Below the pieces are notes generated by a model. It was not told the DNA's origin, ran no database searches, and saw only the letters and a list, made by a program, of their open reading frames with translations. The translations under genes and the position numbers were made by a program. Shown in pieces: positions 1-8,185 of a stretch of DNA of 64,000 bases. Numbering within the stretch: position 1 is the stretch's first letter; the number at the start of each line of letters is the position of its first letter. Source of the DNA: Flavobacterium difficile (lineage in GTDB: Bacteria > Bacteroidota > Bacteroidia > Flavobacteriales > Flavobacteriaceae); assembly GCF_011392115.1 (NCBI RefSeq), contig NZ_JAAJBT010000004.1, positions 62,001-126,000 of the forward strand, given 5' to 3'.

Positions 1-950
1 GTAGTAAAAGTAGACGCTTGAAGACTGTTTATTGCATTATTGTTTAAATCTTCAACCACATTTGCTAATAACGCTACATAATATTGCTGTCCGTTATTTA
101 AATTAGTTGTTGGAACAATAGTTATTGTATTCCCAGAAATTGATGCATCAAAAGGAACTTGTGTACCAGAAGCATTATTTAATCTTAATTCTACCAATGC
201 ATCTACATTAGAATTGGTAATTGCACTATCGTCAACCAATCGAATAGCTTCATTGAAACTCAAAGTGGGTTGTATCGTTGTGGCTACATTTGAAGCTGAA
301 TTGGAAGGTAAAAAAGTTACACTTGGCGGCGTAATATCAGCACCACTGAAGGTTGTACCTTCCAAAGTGAAATTATCAAACCTATTATTTCCAACAGTAC
401 CACCACTTCCTTGAGAAAATTCAACTTTTAGTTTGAAATTTGGGTTATTATTCGCTCCAGAAATAGCTGTAAAATCAAAGGTTGCTAAAGTAGGATCACC
501 ATTATTGGGTAAAATCGTAGTAAACGGAATATAAGATGTTCCATTTAAAGAATACGACCAAGATTGTGTTCCTGCTCCAGATCCCGATCTACGAGTGGCA
601 AATTTTACTAAAATCGTTTCAAATCCGGTTGTAGGTAAAGAAAATTCTAAAGCTCCTCCAATCGGATCATTAAAACGTAAGTGACTTCCAGAAACATCAC
701 TATTTCTGGCATTTAAATTCAAAACATTAAAATTTTGACCTGTACCACCTGCAAAATCTATAGCACTAATTCCACCAGGAATAGCAACTAAATTAGCACC
801 ACCAACTGTTTGTGATGGTGTTGTGATTGTGGAAACAGATGCATTGTTGTTAAAATTCCAATAATGAACCAGATTTTGACCCCATGAAAAACTGGTAAGT
901 AAGAGTAATGATAAGATTACTTGTTTTTTTGTTAGATAATTTTTGTACAT
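1..950 (-). CDS. Secreted protein with Ig-like domain, partial (C-terminus off left edge)
   Basis: The reading frame stays open from an ATG at 950-948 down to the window edge, about 316 residues, so the C-terminus is missing. It begins with a signal peptide (basic MYKNYLTKKQ, then a leucine-rich core ending FSWGQ). Residues about 25-210 form a beta-rich, Asn/Gly/Thr-rich segment of the carbohydrate-binding or choice-of-anchor kind seen in exported Bacteroidetes proteins. From about residue 212 an Ig-like domain of the SbsA/Big_5 type starts (DITPPSV, then LNNGQQYYVAL and DLNNNAI). Such proteins are usually surface or type IX secretion substrates with a C-terminal sorting domain, which cannot be seen here. 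The catalytic role, if any, is unknown. Confidence 0.75.
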   Translation of the reverse strand, partial: MYKNYLTKKQVILSLLLLTSFSWGQNLVHYWNFNNNASVSTITTPSQTVGGANLVAIPGGISAIDFAGGTGQNFNVLNLNARNSDVSGSHLRFNDPIGGALEFSLPTTGFETILVKFATRRSGSGAGTQSWSYSLNGTSYIPFTTILPNNGDPTLATFDFTAISGANNNPNFKLKVEFSQGSGGTVGNNRFDNFTLEGTTFSGADITPPSVTFLPSNSASNVATTIQPTLSFNEAIRLVDDSAITNSNVDALVELRLNNASGTQVPFDASISGNTITIVPTTNLNNGQQYYVALLANVVEDLNNNAINSLQASTFT

Positions 951-1123
951 AGTTGAGTAGTTTTTAATTGCTACAAAATTCATGGCCGTACATTAAAATA
1001 GTATCAAACTAAAAACAAATAAATGTAAAATAATTACAGTTTATCTTTACAAAACTTTACGAAATTGGTTCAATCATCCCCCAAAACCAGCTTATTTATT
1101 TCCTTAAGATTAACTTAAAGCTA

Positions 1124-1888
1124 CTAGGCTCTAATTTTTTCAACAAACTCCCCTATTTTAGCTATGGAATTTTGGGTGATGTACTTGATAAAAGCACTTC
1201 CAATAATTGCACCTTTTTGATGTAAAGTGGCTTGTGTAAAAGTTTCCTTATCACTAATTCCAAAACCTATAATCTGTGGGTTTTTTAAATTTAAACTTGC
1301 AATTCGTTCAAAATATGCTGTTTGTTCAGTTCCAAATCCAGCCTGACCACCAGTAACGGCAGCTGTACTTACCATATAAATGAAGCTGTCTGAAACGGCA
1401 TCAATCTCCATAATACGTTCGTTTGAAGTTTGAGGCGTAATTAGAAATACGTTTTTCAAATTATATTTTTCAAAAATAGCTTGGTATTCAGACAAATATT
1501 CTTCAAGAGGCAAATCTGGAATGATTAATCCATCTATTCCAACTTCTTGACATTTCTGACAAAAATTTTCCACTCCAAACTGCATCATAGGATTAAAATA
1601 ACCCATTATAATTAAAGGAATTTGTACCGAATTACGAACCTCTTTTAATTGTTCAAAAAGTAATTTTGTAGTCATCCCGTTTTCAATGGCTTGAGTAGAA
1701 CTTTCCTGAATGGTTGGTCCGTCTGCCAATGGATCTGAAAAAGGCAAACCAATTTCGATCATGTCTACGCCACTTTTTTCTAATGCTTCAATAGTTGGAA
1801 TGGTATCATTTAAATTTGGATATCCTGCTGTAAAATAGATGGATAATAGCTTTTTATTTTCTTGTAATTTTTGATTGATTCTGTTCAT
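1124..1888 (-). CDS. trpA: Tryptophan synthase alpha chain
   Basis: 254 residues, the usual length. TrpA cleaves indole-3-glycerol phosphate to indole and glyceraldehyde 3-phosphate and channels the indole to TrpB. The signature around residues 45-60 (EIGLPFSDPLADGPTIQ) carries both catalytic acids, Glu45 and Asp56, matching Glu49 and Asp60 of the Salmonella enzyme. GFGISD near residue 208 and GAIIGSAF near the C-terminus are the phosphate-binding segments. It is the last gene of the trp operon, 109 bases downstream of trpB; that gap holds a recurring intergenic word. I see no clear terminator behind it. Confidence 0.97.
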   Translation of the reverse strand: MNRINQKLQENKKLLSIYFTAGYPNLNDTIPTIEALEKSGVDMIEIGLPFSDPLADGPTIQESSTQAIENGMTTKLLFEQLKEVRNSVQIPLIIMGYFNPMMQFGVENFCQKCQEVGIDGLIIPDLPLEEYLSEYQAIFEKYNLKNVFLITPQTSNERIMEIDAVSDSFIYMVSTAAVTGGQAGFGTEQTAYFERIASLNLKNPQIIGFGISDKETFTQATLHQKGAIIGSAFIKYITQNSIAKIGEFVEKIRA

Positions 1889-1894
1889 TTTTTT

Positions 1895-1942
1895 AAGGTG
1901 CTAAGTTGGTTTGTTTCGCCACGAAGGTGCAAAAACACAAAG
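1895..1942 (-). repeat. Recurring 5'-flanking word (CTTCGTGGC type) before trpA
   Basis: In the sense direction the gap before trpA contains CTTTGTGTTTTTGC, CTTCGTGGCGAAAC and CTTAGCACCTT. Related words precede the starts at 8869, 49408, 61525 and, more weakly, 33530. It looks like a dispersed intergenic family rather than a promoter; the function is unknown. Confidence 0.45.
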
Positions 1943-1997
1943 TTTTTATTTTTTTTGTGAATTTAGCTACTCTCATTTCGAGCCTTGCTGTTATAAA

Positions 1998-3182
1998 TTA
2001 AAATCCGAAATAATTGATATAGGTATTCAAATCTTTATCGCCTCTTCCAGATAAATTAATCACCACAATATCAGTCGGTTTGAATTGTTTTTTATCTAAA
2101 ACTGCAAATGCATGAGCGGTCTCGATTGCTGGAATAATTCCTTCCATTTTAGAAATTTCTAAACCAGAATTCATGGCGTCTTCATCAGTTATGGAAATAA
2201 ATTCGGCTCTTCCCGTATCACATAAATGTGCGTGTAAAGGTCCAACTCCTGGATAATCCAATCCTGCAGAAATAGAATATGGTTCGGTAATTTGTCCGTC
2301 TTCTGTTTGCATTAATAAAGTTCTACTTCCATGAATGATTCCGATTTTACCTAAAACCGATGTTGCAGCACTTTCACCCGAATCTACTCCATGTCCTGCA
2401 GCTTCAACAGCAATTAAACCAACTTGTTCATCATCTAAAAATTCATAAAAAGCACCTGCAGCGTTACTTCCTCCACCTACACAAGCAATCACATAATCTG
2501 GATATTCTGTACCTTCATGTGTTAGCAATTGCGATTTAATTTCTTTAGAAATAATGCTTTGAAATTTAGCTACCATGTCTGGATAAGGATGCGGACCAAC
2601 TACTGAACCAATAATATAAAACGTATCTGTTGGATTGTTAATCCAATCGCGAATGGCTTCATTGGTTGCGTCTTTCAATGTTTTTGAACCTGAAGTAGCT
2701 GGGCGAACTTCTGCACCAAGCATTTTCATTCTCGCTACATTAGGTGCTTGTCTTTCGATATCCACTTCACCCATGTAAACAATGCATTGTAATCCCATTA
2801 AGGCGCAGACCGTTGCAGTAGCTACTCCATGTTGCCCTGCTCCTGTTTCAGCAATAATTCTAGTTTTTCCTAAGCGTTTAGCTAAAATAATTTGTCCAAT
2901 AGTATTGTTTACTTTATGCGCACCAGTGTGACATAAATCTTCTCTTTTCAAATATACTTTGGTATTGTATTTTTCAGATAAACGTTTGGCATAATATAAA
3001 GGTGTTGGTCGCCCTACATATTGCTCTAATAAATACATGTATTCTTCTTGAAAACTTGGTTCTGCAATGATAGAAAGATATTGTGTGCGTAATTCCTCTA
3101 CATTAGGATATAGCATTTCTGGAATAAAAGCTCCACCAAATTTTCCGTAAAATCCTTTTTCTGATACATTAAACTGACTCAT
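1998..3182 (-). CDS. trpB: Tryptophan synthase beta chain
   Basis: 394 residues, typical of TrpB1. It is a PLP enzyme that condenses indole with serine to give tryptophan, working as an alpha2beta2 complex with TrpA. The PLP lysine lies in HTGAHKVNN (Lys90), the ETGAGQHGVA loop follows, and CVGGGSNAAG near residue 235 is the PLP phosphate cup. The start MSQFNVSEKGFYGKFGG is typical of the family and overlaps the end of trpF by 14 bases, suggesting translational coupling of the two genes. Nothing is missing. Confidence 0.98.
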   Translation of the reverse strand: MSQFNVSEKGFYGKFGGAFIPEMLYPNVEELRTQYLSIIAEPSFQEEYMYLLEQYVGRPTPLYYAKRLSEKYNTKVYLKREDLCHTGAHKVNNTIGQIILAKRLGKTRIIAETGAGQHGVATATVCALMGLQCIVYMGEVDIERQAPNVARMKMLGAEVRPATSGSKTLKDATNEAIRDWINNPTDTFYIIGSVVGPHPYPDMVAKFQSIISKEIKSQLLTHEGTEYPDYVIACVGGGSNAAGAFYEFLDDEQVGLIAVEAAGHGVDSGESAATSVLGKIGIIHGSRTLLMQTEDGQITEPYSISAGLDYPGVGPLHAHLCDTGRAEFISITDEDAMNSGLEISKMEGIIPAIETAHAFAVLDKKQFKPTDIVVINLSGRGDKDLNTYINYFGF

Positions 3183-3819
3183 ATAGTTGTGTTTTAAATT
3201 GTTGTATTGTTTCTTTGTTTTTTAATCCGGGTTCCATTTCAAATTGACTGTTTACATCTAAGGCATAACAACGTTTTGAAGCTGGTGATTTAAGAAATTC
3301 TTTTATATTTTCGCTATCATCTAATCCGATGCCACCACTCAAAAAATAGGGTTTATCTAAATGATACTTGTCTAAAATTTGCCAATTGAATTTTGTGCCG
3401 TTTCCACCTGGTAATTTTCCTTTGGTATCAAATAAAAAATAATCTACCATTTGGTACTGATGTAACCATTCAAAAGAAAAGAAATCATCAACGGAAAAAG
3501 CTTTTATAATATTTGTATTTAATTGATTGTGATTTAGTTGGTTTATTAATTCTAAACAATAACTTTCAGATTCATTACCGTGTAATTGGATCATGTTTAA
3601 GTCATATTTTTGAATCGTTTTTAGTATTGTTTCTTGTTTTTCATTTACAAAAACACCTACTTTTTTTATAGAACTTGGAAGAGAAACAATAGTGTCATCT
3701 GTAAAGTTTCTAGTCGAATTCTCATAGAAAATAAACCCTAAAAAATCAGGTTGTAAATTGGCTATTTCCTGAATATTTTCTGGAAATTTCATACCACATA
3801 TTTTAAGTTTGACTTTCAT
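3169..3819 (-). CDS. trpF: Phosphoribosylanthranilate isomerase
   Basis: 216 residues. It isomerises phosphoribosylanthranilate to CdRP in tryptophan synthesis. The catalytic cysteine is in KICGMK (Cys8) and the catalytic aspartate in FLFDTKG (Asp131); SGGIGLDDSENI is the phosphate-binding loop, and ALDVNSQFE near the C-terminus matches the family's usual LDVSSGVE motif. It is a stand-alone TrpF, not fused to TrpC as in enteric bacteria. Its 3' end overlaps trpB. Upstream, 146 bases containing a palindromic element separate it from trpC. Confidence 0.95.
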   Translation of the reverse strand: MKVKLKICGMKFPENIQEIANLQPDFLGFIFYENSTRNFTDDTIVSLPSSIKKVGVFVNEKQETILKTIQKYDLNMIQLHGNESESYCLELINQLNHNQLNTNIIKAFSVDDFFSFEWLHQYQMVDYFLFDTKGKLPGGNGTKFNWQILDKYHLDKPYFLSGGIGLDDSENIKEFLKSPASKRCYALDVNSQFEMEPGLKNKETIQQFKTQLYESV

Positions 3820-3911
3820 TGCTTTAGTTTTAATTTTTGAGACACATAGAAAAGAATTTTATTCAAATAATAGACGCTTCGCTCAAAAAAGTAATCATAA
3901 ATTTTCGTTTT

Positions 3912-3965
3912 GAACACAGATTGGAGAAATTTCTAAAATTTATATTATTTCTCTTATCTGAGTTC
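3912..3965. repeat. REP-like palindromic element between trpC and trpF
   Basis: Two arms, GAACACAGATTGGAGAAAT (3912-3930) and ATTTCTCTTATCTGAGTTC (3947-3965), pair over 19 positions with three mismatches around a 16-base AT-rich loop. The right arm abuts the trpC stop. The same consensus occurs at 61584-61633, as a half element at 48930-48955, and in every unit of the array at 50281-50679. There is no U-run, so it is unlikely to be a simple terminator. Confidence 0.75.
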
Positions 3966-4745
3966 TTATAATTGTTTGATAAATTCGCTCGCTGCTAAAC
4001 CTGCATTATCTGTTTTCATAAAGTTTTCACCAATTAAAAATCCTTTGTAACCATAGGCTTGTAACTCTTTCACACTTGCAATATCAGAAATACCGCTTTC
4101 AGAAACTTTTACAAATTCGTTTGGAATTAAATTAGCTAACTCTTTACTATACGATAAGTTCACTTCAAAAGTTTTAAGATTTCTATTATTTACACCAATT
4201 AAGTTTAAACTTGGCATAATCGATTTGTGAAGTTCTTCTTCATTATGTACTTCTAACAAAACTTCTAATCCCAGCGATTGAGCAAATTCCGACAAATCTT
4301 TAATTTCTTGTCGACTCAAAACAGCCGCAATTAATAAAATTACATCTGCGCCATGTGCTTTAGCTTCTAAAATTTGATACTCATCTATGATAAATTCCTT
4401 TCTTAGTAATGGAATTGATACTGAAGCTCGGGCTAAAAGTAAATCGTCTAAACTACCTCCAAAATATTTCATATCTGTAAGAACTGAAATTCCACACACA
4501 CCAGCATTTTGATAGCCTTTTACCACTTCTTCCACTGTAAAAGATGAATTTATGGTAGATTTTGAAGGCGATTTGCGTTTGTGTTCCGCAATAATTCCAG
4601 AAGAAGAATTTAATATCAATTTGCTTAAAGAATTTGTTCTAGAATTAAATAAAACAGAATTTTCTAGTTGTGAAACAGGAATTAGCGCTTTTTTCAAAGC
4701 CACTTCTTGCTTTTTATCGGCTATAATTTGGTCTAAAATATTCAT
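3966..4745 (-). CDS. trpC: Indole-3-glycerol-phosphate synthase
   Basis: 259 residues, the normal length for a stand-alone TrpC. It converts CdRP to indole-3-glycerol phosphate with loss of CO2 and water. IIAEHKRKSPSKS (about residues 51-63) carries the catalytic Glu and Lys. LLRKEFIIDEYQI provides the second lysine, and IGVNNRNLKTF and VSESGI complete the active site of the (beta/alpha)8 barrel. The start codon overlaps the trpD stop by 4 bases (ATGA), a typical operon coupling. A REP-like palindrome touches its stop codon. Confidence 0.97.
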   Translation of the reverse strand: MNILDQIIADKKQEVALKKALIPVSQLENSVLFNSRTNSLSKLILNSSSGIIAEHKRKSPSKSTINSSFTVEEVVKGYQNAGVCGISVLTDMKYFGGSLDDLLLARASVSIPLLRKEFIIDEYQILEAKAHGADVILLIAAVLSRQEIKDLSEFAQSLGLEVLLEVHNEEELHKSIMPSLNLIGVNNRNLKTFEVNLSYSKELANLIPNEFVKVSESGISDIASVKELQAYGYKGFLIGENFMKTDNAGLAASEFIKQL

Positions 4746-5737
4746 GACTTGCTAAGTTGTATAAGTTTGTTTAATTGTTGAAATGCTTTTGTGCTGAATA
4801 AACTGTCTTTTGCTTTTTCTAAAGCTTCTGTATAACTTAATCCAGAAATAGTTTGTATGGCTAAGGCTGCATTTACTAAAACCACATTATTTTGTGCTGC
4901 AGAACCTTTTCCACTTAACACATCGTAAAATATTTTTGCTGCTTCCTCAATGGTAGTACCACCCTTAATTTCTTGCAATTGAATAGCATCGAAAAGAAAT
5001 TCAGATGGCGATGAAATGCTTTCTGTTTGATTGGTAATTATTTTTACTGAATCTGTTAAAGATACTTCGTCAAAACCTTCTAATCCGTGAAGAATAGCGT
5101 ATTTAGTATCTGTTTTTTGATACAAATATGCGTACATTCTGGCTAATTCTAAACTAAATACACCTACCATTTGAAATTTCGGAAAAGACGGATTTACCAT
5201 TGGTCCTAACATGTTGAAAAAGGTTTTCACACCCAGTTCTTTTCTAATCGGACCAACATTTTTCATAGCTGGATGAAAAAGTGGCGCATGTAAAATAGCA
5301 ATATTCGCTTCTTCAATACAACGTGATAAAAAATCTTGATCGTTAGAAAATTTAACGCCCATTTGCTCCATAACATTACTTGAACCTGAAATGGAAGAAA
5401 CGCCGTAATTTCCATGTTTAGCAACTTTATAACCAGCTCCTGCAACAATAAAAGAAGATAAAGTAGAAATGTTAAACGTATCTTTGCCATCGCCACCTGT
5501 TCCACATAAATCGATCGTTTCATAAGCAGAAAAATCTACAGGAATACATAATTCCAACAAAGCTTCTCGAAATCCTGAAAGTTCATCAATGGTAATATTT
5601 CGCATCATGTATACGGTTAAAAATGCTGCAATTTGATGCGAATTGCAAGTACCCGTAGAGATTTCCATTAAAGTAGATTTAGCTTCTTCTTTAGATAATA
5701 TCTCGTGATTAATTAGTCTATTTAGTATATTTTTCAT
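4742..5737 (-). CDS. trpD: Anthranilate phosphoribosyltransferase
   Basis: 331 residues from the ATG at 5737-5735 (MKNILNRLINHEIL). The frame is open eight codons further upstream, but the family starts here. TrpD transfers phosphoribose from PRPP to anthranilate. The PRPP and magnesium loops GTGGDGKDTFNIST and KHGNYGVSSISGSSNVMEQ are intact, as is the substrate segment FHPAMKNVGPIRKELG. It is not fused to TrpG. The 188 bases before it hold a 14-base tandem array adjoining the trpG stop. Confidence 0.97.
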   Translation of the reverse strand: MKNILNRLINHEILSKEEAKSTLMEISTGTCNSHQIAAFLTVYMMRNITIDELSGFREALLELCIPVDFSAYETIDLCGTGGDGKDTFNISTLSSFIVAGAGYKVAKHGNYGVSSISGSSNVMEQMGVKFSNDQDFLSRCIEEANIAILHAPLFHPAMKNVGPIRKELGVKTFFNMLGPMVNPSFPKFQMVGVFSLELARMYAYLYQKTDTKYAILHGLEGFDEVSLTDSVKIITNQTESISSPSEFLFDAIQLQEIKGGTTIEEAAKIFYDVLSGKGSAAQNNVVLVNAALAIQTISGLSYTEALEKAKDSLFSTKAFQQLNKLIQLSKS

Positions 5738-5841
5738 TTGTTTTAAGAAATAGTATACCACTCTGTCGCCATAATGGCAAAAAGTCGCATTTTTTTATTT
5801 TTTACTTAATTCTTTTTACTTTTTACTTTGTACTTTGTACT

Positions 5842-5925
5842 TTTTACTTGGCTCTTTTTACTTGCCTCTTTTTACTTGCCTCTTTTTACTTGCCTCTTTT
5901 TACTTGGCTCTTTTTACTTGCCTCT
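5842..5925 (-). repeat. 14-base tandem array (AGAGSCAAGTAAAA)x6 abutting the trpG stop
   Basis: Read on the minus strand, exactly six 14-base units follow the trpG TAA (5928-5926) with no gap; only a G/C change distinguishes them. On the far side, 5800-5841 decays into 7-base AGTAAAA/AGTACAA units. The same unit and the same arrangement recur after pfkA (38850-39045). No terminator hairpin or start signal is visible inside. Confidence 0.9.
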
Positions 5926-6489
5926 TTAATGACTAAGCCAATTTTCCAAGATTTTTTTCCCTTGTGGTGTCAACACACTTTCAGGATGATATTGTACACC
6001 TCTAACATCATAAACACTATGTTTAACCGACATAATTTGCCCGTTTTCATCTTTAGAAGTAATAATTAAATTTTGAGGGAAATTTTCTGTAGCAATGACC
6101 CAAGAATGGTAACGACCTACTTCTATTTCTTTTGGTAATCCGTTAAAAATGAAATCCTCTTCAGTTTGAATAACTTTTGTAGCAATACCGTGGTATACTT
6201 TTTCTAAATTGGTTAAAGATCCACCAAAAACTTCACCAATAGCTTGTACACCTAAGCAAACCCCAAAGATACTTTTGGTTGTGGCATATGTTTTAATTAC
6301 ATCTTTTAATAAACCCGCTTCATCAGGAATTCCTGGTCCTGGAGACAATAAAATTTTATGAAAAGGTTCTAATTCTTTTAATTCAAATTCATCGTTTCTA
6401 AAAACAGTAACTTCTGCTCCTAAATCGTCTAAATAGTGTACTAAATTGTAAGTAAAACTATCGTAATTATCTATAACTGCTATTTTCAT
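5926..6489 (-). CDS. trpG: Anthranilate synthase component II (glutamine amidotransferase)
   Basis: 187 residues. A class I glutamine amidotransferase that feeds ammonia to TrpE. The catalytic triad is visible: Cys78 in GVCLGVQAIGE, and His168 and Glu170 in VQYHPESV; LLSPGPGIP is the oxyanion region. It lies between trpE and trpD, so anthranilate synthase is the likely role, though such subunits can also serve aminodeoxychorismate synthase. The gap from trpE is 36 bases and contains three octamer repeats. Confidence 0.95.
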   Translation of the reverse strand: MKIAVIDNYDSFTYNLVHYLDDLGAEVTVFRNDEFELKELEPFHKILLSPGPGIPDEAGLLKDVIKTYATTKSIFGVCLGVQAIGEVFGGSLTNLEKVYHGIATKVIQTEEDFIFNGLPKEIEVGRYHSWVIATENFPQNLIITSKDENGQIMSVKHSVYDVRGVQYHPESVLTPQGKKILENWLSH

Positions 6490-6501
6490 ATTTTTTTATT
6501 T

Positions 6502-6525
6502 ATTGGCAAATTGGCTAATTGAGAA
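6502..6525 (-). repeat. Three octamers (NNNNCAAT) abutting the trpE stop
   Basis: On the minus strand TTCTCAAT, TAGCCAAT and TTGCCAAT follow the trpE TAA directly. They belong to the octamer family of the longer arrays at 57388-57451 and 58571-58706. Taken alone this is short and could be chance; the shared register with a stop codon supports the link. Confidence 0.6.
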
Positions 6526-7923
6526 TTAAATGGTTTCCGCTAAATCTAAAGCTTTTTGCAAAGCACTTAATTTATTATATACTTCTTGTGTTTCATTTTC
6601 TTCAGTAGAACTTTCTACAATTCCAGCTCCAGCTTGAAAATACAATTTGTGATTTTTACTCAAAAAAGAACGAATCATAATGGCGTGATTAAAATTTCCT
6701 TTAAAATCCATAAAACCAATAGCACCACCATAAAAACTTCTATTCGTTTGTTCAATTTGTTCAATTAATTCCATAGCACGGACTTTTGGCGCGCCAGTTA
6801 AAGTTCCTGCAGGAAAAGTATTGGCTACTAAATCAATAAATTGTCTACTATCTTTCAACTTACCAGTAACTTTTGAAACCAAATGAATGACATGAGAAAA
6901 GAATTGTACTTCTTTATATTTTTCAACCTGTACGGCTGTACAATTTCTGCTTAAATCATTTCTTGCTAAATCTACTAACATTACGTGTTCACTGTTCTCT
7001 TTAGCGTCTTCAGTAAGCTTTTTAGCTAATAAAGCATCTTCTTCATCATTTCCTGTACGCTTAAAAGTTCCGGCGATAGGATGGATTTCTGCGACATTAT
7101 CTTTAATTACAATTTGCGCTTCTGGTGATGAACCGAAAATTTTATAATTTCCGTAATCGAAATAAAACAAATAAGGAGATGGATTGATACTTCTTAATGC
7201 TCGGTACACATTAAATTCGTCGCCTTTAAATTCTTGTGTAAACCGTCTGGATAAAACCAACTGAAAAACATCACCACGCAAACAATGCTTTTTGGCTAAA
7301 GCTACATTGGCTTTAAATTCATCATCCGTTAAGTTAGAGTGTACTTCATTTTCTTTTTTAAAGTTAAAAGAAGCAAAGTTTTTATTTTGTAATAATTGTT
7401 CAATCTCAGCGATATTATTATCTGAATCATAAGAATGACAGAAAATATAAGCCTCATTATTAAAATGATTGATAGCAATTATATTTTTGTAAATCGCATA
7501 TTGAATAAGAGGTATTTCGTTATCAGTAGATTTTTCTTTGATGTTTATCTTCTCAAAATACTGAATCGCATCATATGAAATATAACCAAAAAGACCATTA
7601 TTAATAAATTTAAAAGCTTCAGATTGTGTTTCAAATTGTTGCGAAAAGAGCGCTAATTCTTCCACAACATTTTTATTTTTAAATTCTATTTTCTCGATAA
7701 AATTATCAGGATATTGCTTAGTAATGATGTTGTTGTTCACACTAAAATTGGCAATCGGATTGAAACAAATGAACGAAAAACTATTGTCGTTGGCATGATA
7801 ATCTGAACTTTCCAACAAAAGACTATTCGGAAATTTATCTCTAATTTTTAAATACACACTCACTGGCGTAAAAGTATCCGCTAGTAGTTTTTTAGAATAA
7901 GTTTGTAAGGTATAATTTTTCAT
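6526..7923 (-). CDS. trpE: Anthranilate synthase component I
   Basis: 465 residues. It makes anthranilate from chorismate with TrpG-derived ammonia, the first committed step of tryptophan synthesis. The N-terminal LLLESSD (near residue 35) matches the LLES element that binds tryptophan for feedback inhibition. The C-terminal chorismate-binding domain shows FGSSPEAQI, HPIAGTFKRTG, EHVMLVDLARND, FPAGTLTGAPKVRAMELI and YGGAIGFMDF. It is the first structural gene of the operon, and its leader contains an attenuator with a Trp-rich peptide, so both enzyme activity and transcription appear to be Trp-controlled. Confidence 0.97.
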   Translation of the reverse strand: MKNYTLQTYSKKLLADTFTPVSVYLKIRDKFPNSLLLESSDYHANDNSFSFICFNPIANFSVNNNIITKQYPDNFIEKIEFKNKNVVEELALFSQQFETQSEAFKFINNGLFGYISYDAIQYFEKINIKEKSTDNEIPLIQYAIYKNIIAINHFNNEAYIFCHSYDSDNNIAEIEQLLQNKNFASFNFKKENEVHSNLTDDEFKANVALAKKHCLRGDVFQLVLSRRFTQEFKGDEFNVYRALRSINPSPYLFYFDYGNYKIFGSSPEAQIVIKDNVAEIHPIAGTFKRTGNDEEDALLAKKLTEDAKENSEHVMLVDLARNDLSRNCTAVQVEKYKEVQFFSHVIHLVSKVTGKLKDSRQFIDLVANTFPAGTLTGAPKVRAMELIEQIEQTNRSFYGGAIGFMDFKGNFNHAIMIRSFLSKNHKLYFQAGAGIVESSTEENETQEVYNKLSALQKALDLAETI

Positions 7924-7975
7924 TTATGCTTTATGTATCTTAATTTTTTTGGTTTAGAATGTTGAAATTGAAAAT

Positions 7976-8010
7976 AAAAAAAAGGCTTGTCGTGAATGAC
8001 AAGCCTTTTT
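7976..8010 (-). terminator. Intrinsic terminator of the trp leader (attenuator)
   Basis: On the minus strand an 8-bp GC-containing stem (GGCTTGTC/GACAAGCC, extended by A-T pairs, 6-base loop ATTCAC) is followed by eight T residues, 50-odd bases before the trpE ATG. It lies between the leader peptide and trpE, where a terminator would shut the operon off when tryptophan is plentiful. Confidence 0.9.
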
Positions 8011-8049
8011 AGTATATTATTTGAATACAATAGAGGATTTGCTCACGAC
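7989..8049 (-). promoter_or_regulatory. Predicted antiterminator pairing of the trp leader
   Basis: GTCGTGA at 8049-8043, which spans the leader-peptide stop codon, is perfectly complementary to TCACGAC at 7995-7989, which covers the loop and start of the 3' arm of the terminator; a G-U pair extends it to 8 bp. A ribosome stalled at the three Trp codons (8075-8067) would leave this strand free and block the terminator. A ribosome reaching the stop codon would cover it and let the terminator form. The model is inferred from sequence. Confidence 0.7.
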
Positions 8050-8099
8050 GTAAGTTGTAAGTTATTCCACCACCAAGTATTTTGAATTCTGTTCTTCAT
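8043..8099 (-). CDS. trpL: trp operon leader peptide (three consecutive Trp)
   Basis: An 18-codon reading frame, MKNRIQNTWWWNNLQLTS, ends in TGA at 8045-8043 and lies between the promoter and the attenuator. Three TGG codons in a row (8075-8067) are very unlikely by chance and are the hallmark of a ribosome-sensing leader for tryptophan. Its stop codon overlaps the antiterminator strand. The symbol is given by analogy with the enteric leader; there is no sequence homology to claim. The peptide itself probably has no function beyond being translated. Confidence 0.88.
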   Translation of the reverse strand: MKNRIQNTWWWNNLQLTS

Positions 8100-8106
8100 A
8101 ATAGTG

Positions 8107-8138
8107 CAAATTTATATAGTTGTAATTTAATTACCAAA
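8107..8138 (-). promoter_or_regulatory. trp operon promoter, Bacteroidetes type
   Basis: On the minus strand TTTG (8138-8135), a 20-base spacer and TAAATTTG (8114-8107) match the TTTG/TAnnTTTG promoter described for Bacteroidetes. Transcription would begin near 8103, only about 4 bases before the leader-peptide ATG at 8099. Confidence 0.75.
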
Positions 8139-8185
8139 TTAAATTTGAATTATTTATTTTTGATGCTGATTTTAATTTGAAAATA

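Noticed and set aside
1085..1115. Hairpin CTTTAAG/CTTAAGG after trpA as a terminator.
   Set aside because: One mismatch, no GC-rich stem and no T-run on the minus strand.
5263..5523. 86-codon frame on the minus strand within trpD.
   Set aside because: Lies wholly inside trpD in another frame; no family features.
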